Below the pieces are notes generated by a model. The model saw only the letters and a program-made list of their open reading frames with translations, searched no databases and was not told where the DNA came from. Shown here piece after piece: positions 1-7,619 of a stretch of DNA of 9,813 bases. The stretch's first letter is position 1, and every line of letters starts with the position of its first letter. Made by a program: the position numbers and the translations under genes. The stretch spans positions 1 through 9,813 of the forward strand of contig CACZSC010000076.1 in the NCBI GenBank assembly GCA_902783755.1, written 5' to 3'. This stretch comes from an uncultured Ruminococcus sp. (GTDB taxonomy: Bacteria > Bacillota > Clostridia > Oscillospirales > CAG-272).

Positions 1-1296
1 CGATACTGCCGTCATCAGGGCTATGCCCCATATGCCCAGCCTCGTTCCCACTATCAGCACCACGGCTATGTTGAATACCATCGCCGAAATCGCCGATATC
101 ATCGGAATGGTCATTTTTTCCGCAGCGAAGAATGCCTTGGTGAGCACTTCGCAGATAGCCGCGAAAACCATCCCTATCGCATAGAACCGGAGTGCTTCCG
201 CCGTGATGGCACTGTGTTCTGCGGTGAAGTTGCCTCTTTCATATATAAGCGAAACGAATATGTCCGAGAGCACCCCCACGCCGACGGAGATAGGTGCTAT
301 GATGAACGTCAGCGTCTTAATGGACGTCCTCGTCAGCCTGTCGCTCTCCTCTTCCCTGCCCGCAGCCGCAGCTCTTGCAAAATGGGGAAACAGCAGATTG
401 GTCGCTACGAATGAGAACAGCCCGACGATGATTATGTACAGCCTGTTCGCATATCCCAGAGCGGTGATGGCCCTTCCGTCCTCGATCCCGGACGCGATCC
501 TCGTGTTTATGAGATTGCACACCGGGGTGGTCCATGTGGAAATGAGGATTGGTATCGTGTTCAGGGCCGCTCTCTTTATTTCCGGCGTGTTCAGTTTTGT
601 CTTAAGCCTGTATCTGAACCCGCGTTTGACAGCCGCCGGTATCTGCACCGAGGCCTGGGCGCCCCATCCGATGAGCATCGCCACCGACAGTCCTCTGACT
701 CCGAACTTGTCGCTGAATACCAGGAGATACACGACCATGATGACGTTGGACACCAGGCTAATTATCGCCGGTATGTTGTATTCTCCCTCTGACTGCAGAA
801 AGCCCACGAAACAGAATGCTATGCCCACGAAGATCACCATCGGGAACATGATCCTCGTGAGTTCCGACGCAAGCGTGGCGGTTGACTCCGACAGTTCCGG
901 TGCCATCAGGGATACCAGGCCCGGGGCGAATATCACGCCGAGGACTGCTATGGAAGTCGTGATCAGCAGTATGAGGTTGAAGTACGACTGGCAGAATCCC
1001 ACCGCTTCCTTTTTCCCTTTCTTGACAGCGATGCTGTTGTAGACCGGGATGAAGGCGGACGTTACGACACCGCCCAGAATGAAGTCGAAAATATTTATGG
1101 GCAGTTTTGACGCCACCTCATACGCCACCCCGGCTTCCGTCATACTGAAGACCGAGGCGGTGAGCATATCCCTCACCAGGCCCAGGGCCTTTGATATGAG
1201 GATGATGATACCCATCAGCGTCGCCGAGAGAGCAAGACTTCTGGTCTTGCCGACTTCGGTTTCGGGACCAGTTTGTTGATTGATGTCTTTTCCCAT
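1..1296 (-). CDS. murJ: MurJ/MviN-family lipid flippase, 3' end cut by window edge
   Basis: Integral membrane flippase of the MOP superfamily. MurJ moves the peptidoglycan precursor lipid II across the cytoplasmic membrane. 432 codons are open from the ATG at 1296 to base 1 with no stop; the family is about 510 residues, so roughly the last 80 are missing. Family marks: an N-terminal segment with LGLVRD (R42, matching an essential Arg of E. coli MurJ), then a KLP...GGVVTSAFIPVY stretch (about 64-86), YANRLY near 282-287, and ERGNFT near 353-358. Many hydrophobic segments alternate with short charged loops. The gene starts 7 nt after the rlmI stop. The only possible start is this ATG, because the frame closes with TAG four codons upstream. 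Its GGAG lies just 2 nt from the ATG, unusually close, so translation is probably coupled to rlmI. It should belong to the T-box-controlled valS operon. MurJ paralogs sometimes export other wall polysaccharides; with csaB nearby that cannot be excluded. Confidence 0.9.
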   Translation of the reverse strand, partial: MGKDINQQTGPETEVGKTRSLALSATLMGIIILISKALGLVRDMLTASVFSMTEAGVAYEVASKLPINIFDFILGGVVTSAFIPVYNSIAVKKGKKEAVGFCQSYFNLILLITTSIAVLGVIFAPGLVSLMAPELSESTATLASELTRIMFPMVIFVGIAFCFVGFLQSEGEYNIPAIISLVSNVIMVVYLLVFSDKFGVRGLSVAMLIGWGAQASVQIPAAVKRGFRYRLKTKLNTPEIKRAALNTIPILISTWTTPVCNLINTRIASGIEDGRAITALGYANRLYIIIVGLFSFVATNLLFPHFARAAAAGREEESDRLTRTSIKTLTFIIAPISVGVGVLSDIFVSLIYERGNFTAEHSAITAEALRFYAIGMVFAAICEVLTKAFFAAEKMTIPMISAISAMVFNIAVVLIVGTRLGIWGIALMTAVS

Positions 1297-1303
1297 ATCT
1301 CCG

Positions 1304-2533
1304 TCACACTACCTGAAACAGGTAGAACTTCAAATAATCCGTTTCCGGAATCATCGTTGCTATCGGATGATCCGGAGACTGCGCCCGGTGTTCTATCATC
1401 CTGAGAGAAACCGCCGCGTCAGACGCCGCATCATCAAGCATTTTTCTGAACAATGGATCCGTCATGAAATGGGAACACGAACATGTAGCCAGGTATCCTC
1501 CCCGCGGGAGGCACTTCATCGCCCGGTAGTTTATGTCCTTGTATCCCCTGTAAGCATCCTTTACTGTGGATGATGACTTCGTGAACGCCGGAGGATCCAG
1601 TATTATATAGTCGTAATCGCGGCTTCTGGATTCCGCCATTTCCGTCAGCATCCTGAACACGTCTGCCTGCACGAACGATATCCTGTCCCCCGTATATCCG
1701 TTGAGGACCGCGTTGTACCTTGCCGCGTCCAGTGCCGTTTCCGAGATATCCACCGCCACGACGTGTTCGGCCCCGCCTTTGAGGCAGTTCAGCGCAAAGG
1801 CTCCCGTGTGGGTGAAGCAGTCGAGCACCCTCTTCCCCTTAGCGATCCTGGCAGCTGCGGCTCTGTTGTACTTCTGGTCAAGGAAGAATCCGGTCTTCTG
1901 GCCGTTTATATAGTCAACGTCATATTTTATGCCGTTTTCCTCGATGATGACCCTGCCGCGGTCCGTATCGGTTATCCCGAACCGTTCCGGACGCCAGTAG
2001 GCTTTATACTGGCTCATCCCTTCCAGTTCCCGGATCTTGACGTCATTCCGCTCGTACACGGCCCTGACCTCCACACCGTAGTCCGGAAGGATCCCGCACA
2101 GTATCTCAAACAGCAGATCCTTTATCCTCTCGACTCCGAGGCACAGGACCTGCGCGACCAGGACGCCTTCGAACAGGTCTACTGTGAGTCCCGGGAATCC
2201 GTCCGCTTCACCGAATATGAGTCTCGCGTTCCTGAAATCGTCCCCCATGACCGTTCTGCGGTAATCGAGGGCATACTTCACCCTGCGCCTGTAGAATTCA
2301 TCATCGAATCTGTCGTTGGGATTGGTCGAAATGATCCTCACCCTGATCTTCGAGCTGCTGTTGTAGTACCCCGTCCCGAGAAACCGTCCCTTGTTTGAGA
2401 AGACATTGACCAGTTCCCCGTCCGCAGGAACGCCTTCCAGTCCCGTCACTTCACCCTCAAAGACCCAGGGGTGCCCGGACTTTGCATGGTCCGTTCCTTT
2501 CCCGGTCACGGTTACTTTCGGAAAATCAAGCAT
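1304..2533 (-). CDS. rlmI: class I SAM-dependent rRNA methyltransferase, RlmI family (PUA + Rossmann MTase)
   Basis: Predicted cytoplasmic 23S rRNA cytosine-C5 methyltransferase; E. coli RlmI modifies C1962 with SAM as donor. 409 residues, close to the 396 of E. coli RlmI, so complete. An N-terminal PUA-like domain (about 1-75) carries HPWVFEGEV (21-29) and GTGYYNSSSKIRVR (53-66). The linker domain has FGEADGFPGLTVD (107-119). The methyltransferase part has NGQKTGFFLDQKYNR (210-224), SAM motif I VLDCFTHTGAFAL (236-248), the acidic residue VDIS (261-264), motif IV ILDPPAFTKS (311-320), and motif VI CSCSHFM (351-357), whose Cys is the expected nucleophile region. The start ATG at 2533 lies 6 nt after the valS stop, with a GGGTGA ribosome site that overlaps that stop, suggesting translational coupling. 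The exact target base is inferred from the family; RlmK/RlmO-like specificity is possible. Confidence 0.9.
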   Translation of the reverse strand: MLDFPKVTVTGKGTDHAKSGHPWVFEGEVTGLEGVPADGELVNVFSNKGRFLGTGYYNSSSKIRVRIISTNPNDRFDDEFYRRRVKYALDYRRTVMGDDFRNARLIFGEADGFPGLTVDLFEGVLVAQVLCLGVERIKDLLFEILCGILPDYGVEVRAVYERNDVKIRELEGMSQYKAYWRPERFGITDTDRGRVIIEENGIKYDVDYINGQKTGFFLDQKYNRAAAARIAKGKRVLDCFTHTGAFALNCLKGGAEHVVAVDISETALDAARYNAVLNGYTGDRISFVQADVFRMLTEMAESRSRDYDYIILDPPAFTKSSSTVKDAYRGYKDINYRAMKCLPRGGYLATCSCSHFMTDPLFRKMLDDAASDAAVSLRMIEHRAQSPDHPIATMIPETDYLKFYLFQVV

Positions 2534-2539
2534 ATCAGG

Positions 2540-5230
2540 TCACCCGAGTCTGGCGACGGCGGCCAGAAGACTCTGCTTTTTCTCCCTGTATTTATCAAGT
2601 TTTTCGCGTTCCGCGTTAACCACTTTTTCAGGGGCGCGGCTCACAAATGCCTCATTCGAAAGCTTCCCTTCGGCCCGGCTGATCTCCGCTTCGACCGCCT
2701 CGATCTCCGCGCTGAGACGCTTCTTTTCGGCTTCAAGATCTATGATGTCTCCGAGCGGGATGTGGATCGTAGCCGAATCGGTCACTATCTTAACGGCCTT
2801 TTCGTCATCATATCCGTCGACCAGACGGAGCGATGACGCAGACGCCAGCTTCTCAAAGAACGCCGAACTGCCTTCGAACGCTTCGGGATATCTGGTCTCA
2901 ATGAATACGTTTGCCTTTCTCGAAGGCGCCACGTTCATTTCGGCCCTTCTGGCCCTGATGGCGCGGATCGCGTCGATGACCTTCTCGAACGACGCGCTCT
3001 CCTCCTCAAAAACGAGGCCTTCGTCATACTCGGGGTAGCTCTTGACCATTATGCTGCCTTCCTCGCCCGGAAGTCCCGAATATATCTCCTCAGTGATGAA
3101 CGGCATGAACGGATGGAGCATCTTAAGAGTCTCCCTCAGTACGAACGCGAGAACGTTCTGCGCCACCGCGCTTCTTTCGCCGCCAGCAGATACGGAAGGC
3201 TTTGAGAGCTCTATGTACCAGTCGCAGTAGATGTCCCAGATGAAGTCGCAGATCGAGGACAGCGCGACGCCTATCTCATATTTGTCGATGTTGGAAGTAA
3301 CGTTTCTTACAGTCTCCTCGAGCCTTGTCAGGACCCATTTGTCCTCTCCGGACAGATCGGCGGCTTCCGGCCTGCTTATGCTCTCGATGGTCAGATTCAT
3401 CATCACGAACCTTGCGGCGTTCCAGAGCTTGTTTGCGAAATTGCGGGCATTCTCGATCTTCTCGTCAGAGAACCTCATGTCGTTTCCGGGGCTGTTCCCT
3501 GTCGCCAGAGCGAACCTGAGCGCATCGGCGCCGTACTGCTCCACCACTTCCAGAGGATCTATTCCGTTGCCCAGCGACTTGGACATCTTTCTTCCCTGGG
3601 CGTCTCTCACGAGTCCGTGGATGAATACTGTGTCGAACGGGATCTTTCCAGTGTATTCAAGGGCGGAGAATATCATTCTGGACACCCAGAAGGTGATTAT
3701 GTCATATCCGGTCACGAGAGTGCTCGTTGGATAGAAATCCTTCAAATCATCCGTATCGTCCGGCCATCCCATAGTCGAGAAGGGCCAAAGAGCCGACGAG
3801 AACCAGGTATCCAGCGTGTCAGGATCCTGTGTCATATGGCCGCCGCACTTCGGGCAGACAGGATCGCTTTCAAGCGTCACCAGCGTCTCTCCGCAGTCGT
3901 CGCAGTAAAAAGCGGGTATGCGGTGCCCCCACCAGAGCTGTCTTGAGATGCACCAGTCCCGGATGCTCTCCATCCATCTGAGATAATTCTTTTCGAACCT
4001 CTCGGGAACGAATCTGATCCTGCCGTCCTTTACAGCGTCGATCGCCGGTCCCGCCAGAGGCCCCATCTTAACGAACCACTGTTTCGAGATCATCGGCTCG
4101 ATAACATGATGGCATCTGTAACAGGTCCCCACGGAGTGGAGCAGCGGCTCGACTCCCTTCAGCAGTCCCAGTGCCTCAAGGTCTTCAAGGATTGCTTTCC
4201 TTGCCTCAGCCGTCGTCATGCCTGCGTATTTGCCGCAGTCAAGCACGTCGGGCTCGCCTACCGCCGCCTTGCCGGCTTTCTTGAGCTCGTCTATCTGCGC
4301 CTTGTCCTCGGAGCCCGTCATCCTGCCGTCATATGTAAATACCCTTACCATTGGCAGGGAATGCCTCTGTCCGACTTCATAGTCGTTGGGGTCGTGGGCC
4401 GGCGTTATCTTGACGACGCCGGTGCCCTTCGTCATATCGGCATGCTCGTCGCATATAATGGGGATCTCCTTGTTGACGAGAGGAAGAATGACGTGACAAC
4501 CGTGCAGATGCGCATATCTCGGGTCGTCCGGGTTGATAGCGACTGCGGTATCTCCCAGCATGGTCTCCGGACGCGTGGTCGCAAGTTCCAGCTTTTCTCC
4601 TGTTTCCTTCACGGGATACAGGATATGGTAGAAGTTTCCGTTCTGATCTTCATATTCCACTTCCGCGTCCGAGATCGACGTCATGCATGTGGTACACCAG
4701 TTCACGAGGCGGTTGCCCCTGTATATCAGTCCCTTGTCGTAGAGGCGCATGAACACCTCTCTGACGGCGCGGCTGCAGCCTTCGTCCAGAGTGAATCTTT
4801 CCCGGCTCCAGTCACAGGATGTCCCCAGCTTCTTCAGCTGCTCTATGATCCTTCCGCCGTATTTCGCTTTCCAGTCCCAGGCTCTCTCAAGGAATTTCTC
4901 GCGGCCTATGTCCTCCTTGGTCAGCCCTTCCTTGCGCATCGCCTCGACTATCTTGGCCTCGGTCGCGATGGACGCGTGGTCCGTTCCGGGAAGCCAGAGT
5001 GTCCTGAACCCCTTCATCCTCTTGTATCTTACGAGTATATCCTGCAGGGTGTTGTCTATGGCGTGCCCGATGTGGAGCTGTCCGGTGATATTCGGCGGAG
5101 GAATCACGATGGAGAAGTGCGGCTTCGACTTGTCGTCGCACGGTGCGAACAGATCGTTCTTCATCCATTCCTCATAGATCCGTCCTTCAAATTCCGACGG
5201 GGCGTAGGTCTTCGGTAATTCTTTTCTCAT
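2540..5230 (-). CDS. valS: valyl-tRNA synthetase
   Basis: Class I aminoacyl-tRNA synthetase that charges tRNA-Val with valine and edits mischarged threonine. 896 residues, full length for the bacterial family. Domains in order: catalytic Rossmann fold with PPPNITGQLHIGHA (44-57, HIGH at 53-56) and GTDHASIATE (82-91); CP1 editing domain with the conserved ATTRPETMLGDTA (217-229) and GTGVVKITPAHD (269-280); two Cys pairs, C370/C373 and C443/C446 with C459/C462, likely structural zinc sites as in many Firmicute enzymes; return to the catalytic core with DTWFSSALWPFSTMGWP (474-490) and GRKMSKSLGN (546-555, KMSKS at 548-552); anticodon-binding helical domain (about 630-770); and a C-terminal Glu/Lys/Arg-rich coiled coil (about 830-896) that grips the tRNA. 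Start ATG at 5230 has AGAGGT 8 nt upstream. It is the first gene after the T-box leader and heads valS-rlmI-murJ. Confidence 0.98.
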   Translation of the reverse strand: MRKELPKTYAPSEFEGRIYEEWMKNDLFAPCDDKSKPHFSIVIPPPNITGQLHIGHAIDNTLQDILVRYKRMKGFRTLWLPGTDHASIATEAKIVEAMRKEGLTKEDIGREKFLERAWDWKAKYGGRIIEQLKKLGTSCDWSRERFTLDEGCSRAVREVFMRLYDKGLIYRGNRLVNWCTTCMTSISDAEVEYEDQNGNFYHILYPVKETGEKLELATTRPETMLGDTAVAINPDDPRYAHLHGCHVILPLVNKEIPIICDEHADMTKGTGVVKITPAHDPNDYEVGQRHSLPMVRVFTYDGRMTGSEDKAQIDELKKAGKAAVGEPDVLDCGKYAGMTTAEARKAILEDLEALGLLKGVEPLLHSVGTCYRCHHVIEPMISKQWFVKMGPLAGPAIDAVKDGRIRFVPERFEKNYLRWMESIRDWCISRQLWWGHRIPAFYCDDCGETLVTLESDPVCPKCGGHMTQDPDTLDTWFSSALWPFSTMGWPDDTDDLKDFYPTSTLVTGYDIITFWVSRMIFSALEYTGKIPFDTVFIHGLVRDAQGRKMSKSLGNGIDPLEVVEQYGADALRFALATGNSPGNDMRFSDEKIENARNFANKLWNAARFVMMNLTIESISRPEAADLSGEDKWVLTRLEETVRNVTSNIDKYEIGVALSSICDFIWDIYCDWYIELSKPSVSAGGERSAVAQNVLAFVLRETLKMLHPFMPFITEEIYSGLPGEEGSIMVKSYPEYDEGLVFEEESASFEKVIDAIRAIRARRAEMNVAPSRKANVFIETRYPEAFEGSSAFFEKLASASSLRLVDGYDDEKAVKIVTDSATIHIPLGDIIDLEAEKKRLSAEIEAVEAEISRAEGKLSNEAFVSRAPEKVVNAEREKLDKYREKKQSLLAAVARLG

Positions 5231-5250
5231 GTTGCTTTACCTCTTGGAAA

Positions 5251-5282
5251 AAATAAAAAAGTCCTGCTGTTTCCAACAGGAC
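5251..5282 (-). terminator. T-box attenuator terminator
   Basis: A 9-bp stem (one G-U pair), 5282-5274 with 5269-5261, closes a GAAA tetraloop and is followed by TTTTTTATTT (5260-5251). Its 5' arm (5282-5277) uses the same bases as the 3' arm of the antiterminator (5284-5277), so the two folds exclude each other. That is the mechanism of transcription-attenuating T-boxes. Uncharged tRNA-Val would favour read-through into valS. Confidence 0.95.
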
Positions 5283-5487
5283 GCTGATAGCGCGGTACCA
5301 CCTGAATTCACCCGGGATCCCGGATGCTCTCATTATTCCGTAACGTGGAATCACGCCGGCGACTACTGGTATTTCACCGCCGGGGCTCAGGGACGACTTC
5401 ATGAGGCCGTATCACGGGGATCTCATCCTTTCCCCCGCTCTCTGTGGATCATCGCCTGCATTACTGCTTCCCTTCTCCGCCTTGCCC
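5251..5487 (-). promoter_or_regulatory. T-box riboswitch, specifier GUC (valine), controlling valS-rlmI-murJ
   Basis: Leader RNA that senses uncharged tRNA-Val and switches between termination and read-through. Hand folding on the minus strand gives a full Stem I: outer AGGGA (5473-5469) with UCCCU (5393-5389); a specifier loop holding the loop-E pair AGUA (5465-5462) and GAA (5400-5398); then the codon GUC (5397-5395) followed by a purine. The upper stem is AUGcAGGC with GCCUCAU. The AG bulge AGAGAG is at 5443-5438, the distal stem CGGGG/CCCCG at 5437-5433 and 5419-5415, and the loop contains GGAUG (5428-5424). Stem II is 5356-5361 with 5378-5383; Stem III is AUUCC/GGAAU at 5335-5351. The antiterminator (5277-5304) pairs CAGG with CCUG and GCGC with GCGU around the 7-nt bulge UGGUACC. 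The bulge UGGU would pair with ACCA, fitting a discriminator A as in tRNA-Val. Specifier and downstream gene agree. Confidence 0.96.
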
Positions 5488-5491
5488 TGGT

Positions 5492-5520
5492 ATTCTATCA
5501 CAAATACTCGCCGGTGTCAA
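5492..5520 (-). promoter_or_regulatory. sigma-A-type promoter of the valS operon
   Basis: A perfect -35 TTGACA (5520-5515), a 17-bp spacer, and -10 TAGAAT (5497-5492), which differs from consensus at one base. Transcription would begin near 5485-5487, exactly where the outer bases of the T-box leader start, and this agreement supports both calls. The predicted leader to the valS start is about 255 nt. Confidence 0.9.
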
Positions 5521-5540
5521 ATTTCGCCGGAAACCGGACG

Positions 5541-5573
5541 GAAAAAGCAGCGCCGCAGGCATGCCTGCGGCGC
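5541..5573 (-). terminator. intrinsic terminator of the exported SLH-like protein gene
   Basis: A perfect 24-nt inverted repeat (5550-5573) forms a 10-bp GC-rich stem with a CATG loop and is followed on the minus strand by TGC and then TTTTT (5546-5542). It lies about 30 nt after the stop of the gene ending at 5604 and just upstream of the valS promoter, so it separates the two transcription units. A smaller dyad TCCGA/TCGGA (5591-5603) directly abuts the stop codon; its role is unclear. Confidence 0.88.
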
Positions 5574-5603
5574 GCAATATTCTGTTTTTCTCCGATTATC
5601 GGA

Positions 5604-7562
5604 TCATTCCGAGTATGGAAGTCTCTTTATGAGGTAGCATACTGCCGCGATATCATATCTCGTGACCTCGCGGTTGACTTCGTATGCCTCATGGGAAACG
5701 AGACCGATGTTTATGCCGTTCTGCTCGGTCGAAAGCTTTTCGTCGAAGTTGAGGAAGTTTATCTTGTACTTCTTCTCTACGACCTTCAGGTACGTCTCTG
5801 TGATCCTGCAGGCGGTCTGGATGTTGCACGCTTTCGTGGTCTTCTCGTCCTTTCCGATAAGACCGTTCTGGATTGCCCACAGTTCCCGTGCCTCTTCGGT
5901 GTTGAGCACGCCTTCAACGTCCTGCATTTTTGCAAGTGCGCAGGCGAATGCCTTTATGCTGACAACATTGGTGCCGGAGAAGTATGAGACCTTGTTCGTG
6001 ACCGCGGTAGGCTCGAGTATGCCTGATTCCGTCACGTATTCGACGGCATCTTCATATCCGGGAGCGATATATGAGAATGGGCTCTTCCACTTGTATTCGA
6101 CCTCGAGGACATGCGCCGATGTTATGTTTTTGAAAGTATATGAACTTACTGCGCCGATCGATTTGCCGTCAAGCTTGACGTCGCTCACTACGTAGTGGCT
6201 GTTCTCGCCTTCAAACGTGTAAACAACCGTATCCTTCTTGTCTGCTTTTACGATGCTCGGGTCTACTGCGATATTGTTTTTCTTGGCGGTAACGGTGCCC
6301 TTTCCGTTGGTCGTGACTGCGATCGCATGCTCTCCGGTCGTCGTCGCTACGGGTGTGGTCGTGGATGTACCGCTGCTTCCGGGAGTGTACGTCTCTCCGA
6401 CCTTGATGAAAGTAGCTGTGATGTTCATCTCGCTCTTGAGCGTGAACTCGATCGTCGCCTTGGCTCCGTAGCTCACGCCGTTGACAGTCACGTCTGCGAG
6501 CTGATATCCATTCTTTGCAGTAAAGGTTATGCTCTTCTTTTCGCCAAATTTTCCGAACGGACGGTTGTCAGCGATCCTGTAGTACCCGCTGCCGACCGTA
6601 TCGACATTCACGAGATATATCTTGTCGGCAATAGTGCTCACTTCGACGACGGACGCCGGCAGGAGCACGGGATGTCCGTCCTCGCATTCAAATCTTGCAT
6701 ATACTGTGTCGCCTACCTGCACGTAATACTTGAACGTGAGGGCTTTCGAGCACACAGAGCACTTGTACGCCATCGTTATGTCGTTGATATAGTAGTACGG
6801 GCAGTCAGGGCTTGTGGGGATCACGTAAGGTCTTTCTTCCTCGGCGATGGCCATCCACGTATCCTTGTCGAATATCTCCACCGGAATGATCATAGGATGT
6901 CCGCTGGGGCACTCAAGGTATGCGTAATAATTGTCGCCTATTTTGGTATATGACTTGAAGGAAAGCGCCTTCCTGCATTCCGGGCAGATGCTCGTGTAGC
7001 TGTATATAGGCTCCACCAAGTTGCCTGAAGGATATACGGGCGTGACGAATCCGTATCCAGGAACATAGTATTCAACCGTGAAAACGGAATCTTTCGTGAA
7101 CGCCTTCTTGCAGTTTCCGCAGACGAAATTGTCCACCAGCTTGTTCACTGTATACGTCGTGGAAGCATAGATTATATTGTCCGAATTACAGTTGGGGCAC
7201 ACTACTCCCTCTTCCGGATCCACATGGGTATGAGCGGGAATCTGGGAGACCATCAGCGGGTATGTGCCTGAATAGTCACAGTTCGAGCAGAAGTACAGTA
7301 CTCTGTTGTTTTTTACAAAGTTGTACACCTGATGCTGGCACTCCGGGCAAAGACTGAGCCATGCCGTCTGATTGGGCACGAAGACGCTCTCGTTGACAGC
7401 GCCCGGGCCCTTGGTATAGTAAAGCCATTTGTAGTAGCTGAGGGTGTACTCCGTCGAGACCTCCTGTGAATCCGGCAGGAAAGGATATGAGGCTGCCGAA
7501 ACGGTGATCACAGCGGATACAAGCATCAGCACCGCGATAAACAACGCAAGAACTTTTTTCAT
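5604..7562 (-). CDS. exported multi-zinc-ribbon protein with bacterial-repeat domains and C-terminal SLH-like repeats
   Basis: Surface protein of unknown function, 652 residues. A signal peptide is clear: MKK, hydrophobic core 4-20, cleavage probably after VSA (21-23). Residues 70-300 hold four Cys-rich units: C72/C75 with C92/C95; C122/C125 with C148/C151; C193/C196 with C218 and H222; C268/C271 with C293 and H297. These resemble zinc ribbons. Residues about 315-386 and 411-490 resemble divergent InlB-B/bacterial-repeat beta domains (NGYQLADVTVNG, then HYVVSDVKLDGK), joined by a Thr/Ser-rich linker (390-410). The C-terminal part (about 495-652) looks like three divergent SLH repeats: YEDAVEYVTESGIL (503-516), ELWAIQNGLIG (560-570), and VTRYDIAAVCYL (633-644), the last nearest to the SLH consensus. 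SLH domains bind pyruvylated secondary wall polysaccharide, and the gene upstream encodes a CsaB-type pyruvyl transferase, which fits wall anchoring. Start ATG at 7562 has AGGAG 9 nt upstream. Zinc binding and SLH identity are inferred from pattern. Confidence 0.85.
   Translation of the reverse strand: MKKVLALFIAVLMLVSAVITVSAASYPFLPDSQEVSTEYTLSYYKWLYYTKGPGAVNESVFVPNQTAWLSLCPECQHQVYNFVKNNRVLYFCSNCDYSGTYPLMVSQIPAHTHVDPEEGVVCPNCNSDNIIYASTTYTVNKLVDNFVCGNCKKAFTKDSVFTVEYYVPGYGFVTPVYPSGNLVEPIYSYTSICPECRKALSFKSYTKIGDNYYAYLECPSGHPMIIPVEIFDKDTWMAIAEEERPYVIPTSPDCPYYYINDITMAYKCSVCSKALTFKYYVQVGDTVYARFECEDGHPVLLPASVVEVSTIADKIYLVNVDTVGSGYYRIADNRPFGKFGEKKSITFTAKNGYQLADVTVNGVSYGAKATIEFTLKSEMNITATFIKVGETYTPGSSGTSTTTPVATTTGEHAIAVTTNGKGTVTAKKNNIAVDPSIVKADKKDTVVYTFEGENSHYVVSDVKLDGKSIGAVSSYTFKNITSAHVLEVEYKWKSPFSYIAPGYEDAVEYVTESGILEPTAVTNKVSYFSGTNVVSIKAFACALAKMQDVEGVLNTEEARELWAIQNGLIGKDEKTTKACNIQTACRITETYLKVVEKKYKINFLNFDEKLSTEQNGINIGLVSHEAYEVNREVTRYDIAAVCYLIKRLPYSE
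6669..6986 (-). repeat. two 75-residue-spaced copies of a CxxC...CxxxHP unit inside the exported protein gene
   Basis: Unit 3 (C193-P223, bases 6986-6894) and unit 4 (C268-P298, bases 6761-6669) align without gaps as CxxCxKALxFKxYxxxGDxxYAxxECxxGHPxxxP. Both end in the same 9-base stretch on the plus strand, GGATGTCCG at 6895-6903 and 6670-6678, exactly 225 bases apart. This points to an in-frame tandem duplication that has since diverged. Each unit offers three Cys and one His as possible metal ligands, unlike units 1 and 2 with four Cys. Confidence 0.8.
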
Positions 7563-7585
7563 TGCAAAAAACTCCTCTCTGTATT

Positions 7586-7600
7586 GGGGATGTCCTCCCC
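7586..7600 (-). other. small leader hairpin upstream of the exported protein gene
   Basis: GGGGA-GGACA-TCCCC forms a 5-bp stem with a 5-base loop, about 13 nt after the predicted transcription start and 23 nt before the start codon. It has no T-tract after it, so it is not a terminator. It may protect the mRNA 5' end, as leader hairpins of abundant surface proteins can, or be chance. Confidence 0.35.
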
Positions 7601-7619
7601 TATTTTTCCAGCACTATTC

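Noticed and set aside
203..1042. A 279-codon plus-strand open frame opposite murJ
   Set aside because: It is an antisense shadow of a clear MurJ coding frame, with no family motif.
1022..1056. TTGACA on the plus strand as a possible promoter
   Set aside because: No -10-like hexamer lies at a 16-18 bp spacing, and it is inside murJ coding sequence on the other strand.
4106..5218. A 370-codon open frame on the plus strand opposite valS
   Set aside because: It mirrors the GC-rich coding strand of a certain valS, has no recognisable domain, and its composition follows from the antisense codons.
5187..5402. A possible leader peptide in the valS 5' region, minus strand
   Set aside because: It overlaps the T-box structure and the valS start, lacks a convincing ribosome site, and T-box control does not need a leader peptide.
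5550..5573. The perfect 24-nt palindrome considered as a regulator operator
   Set aside because: The GC-rich stem, small loop, following T-tract and position after a stop codon fit a terminator better. It lies about 30 bp upstream of the valS -35, so a dual role is not excluded but is not supported.
5229..5987. A 252-codon plus-strand open frame over the T-box, terminator and exported protein gene
   Set aside because: It crosses a promoter, a riboswitch and a terminator read on the opposite strand and shows no domain.
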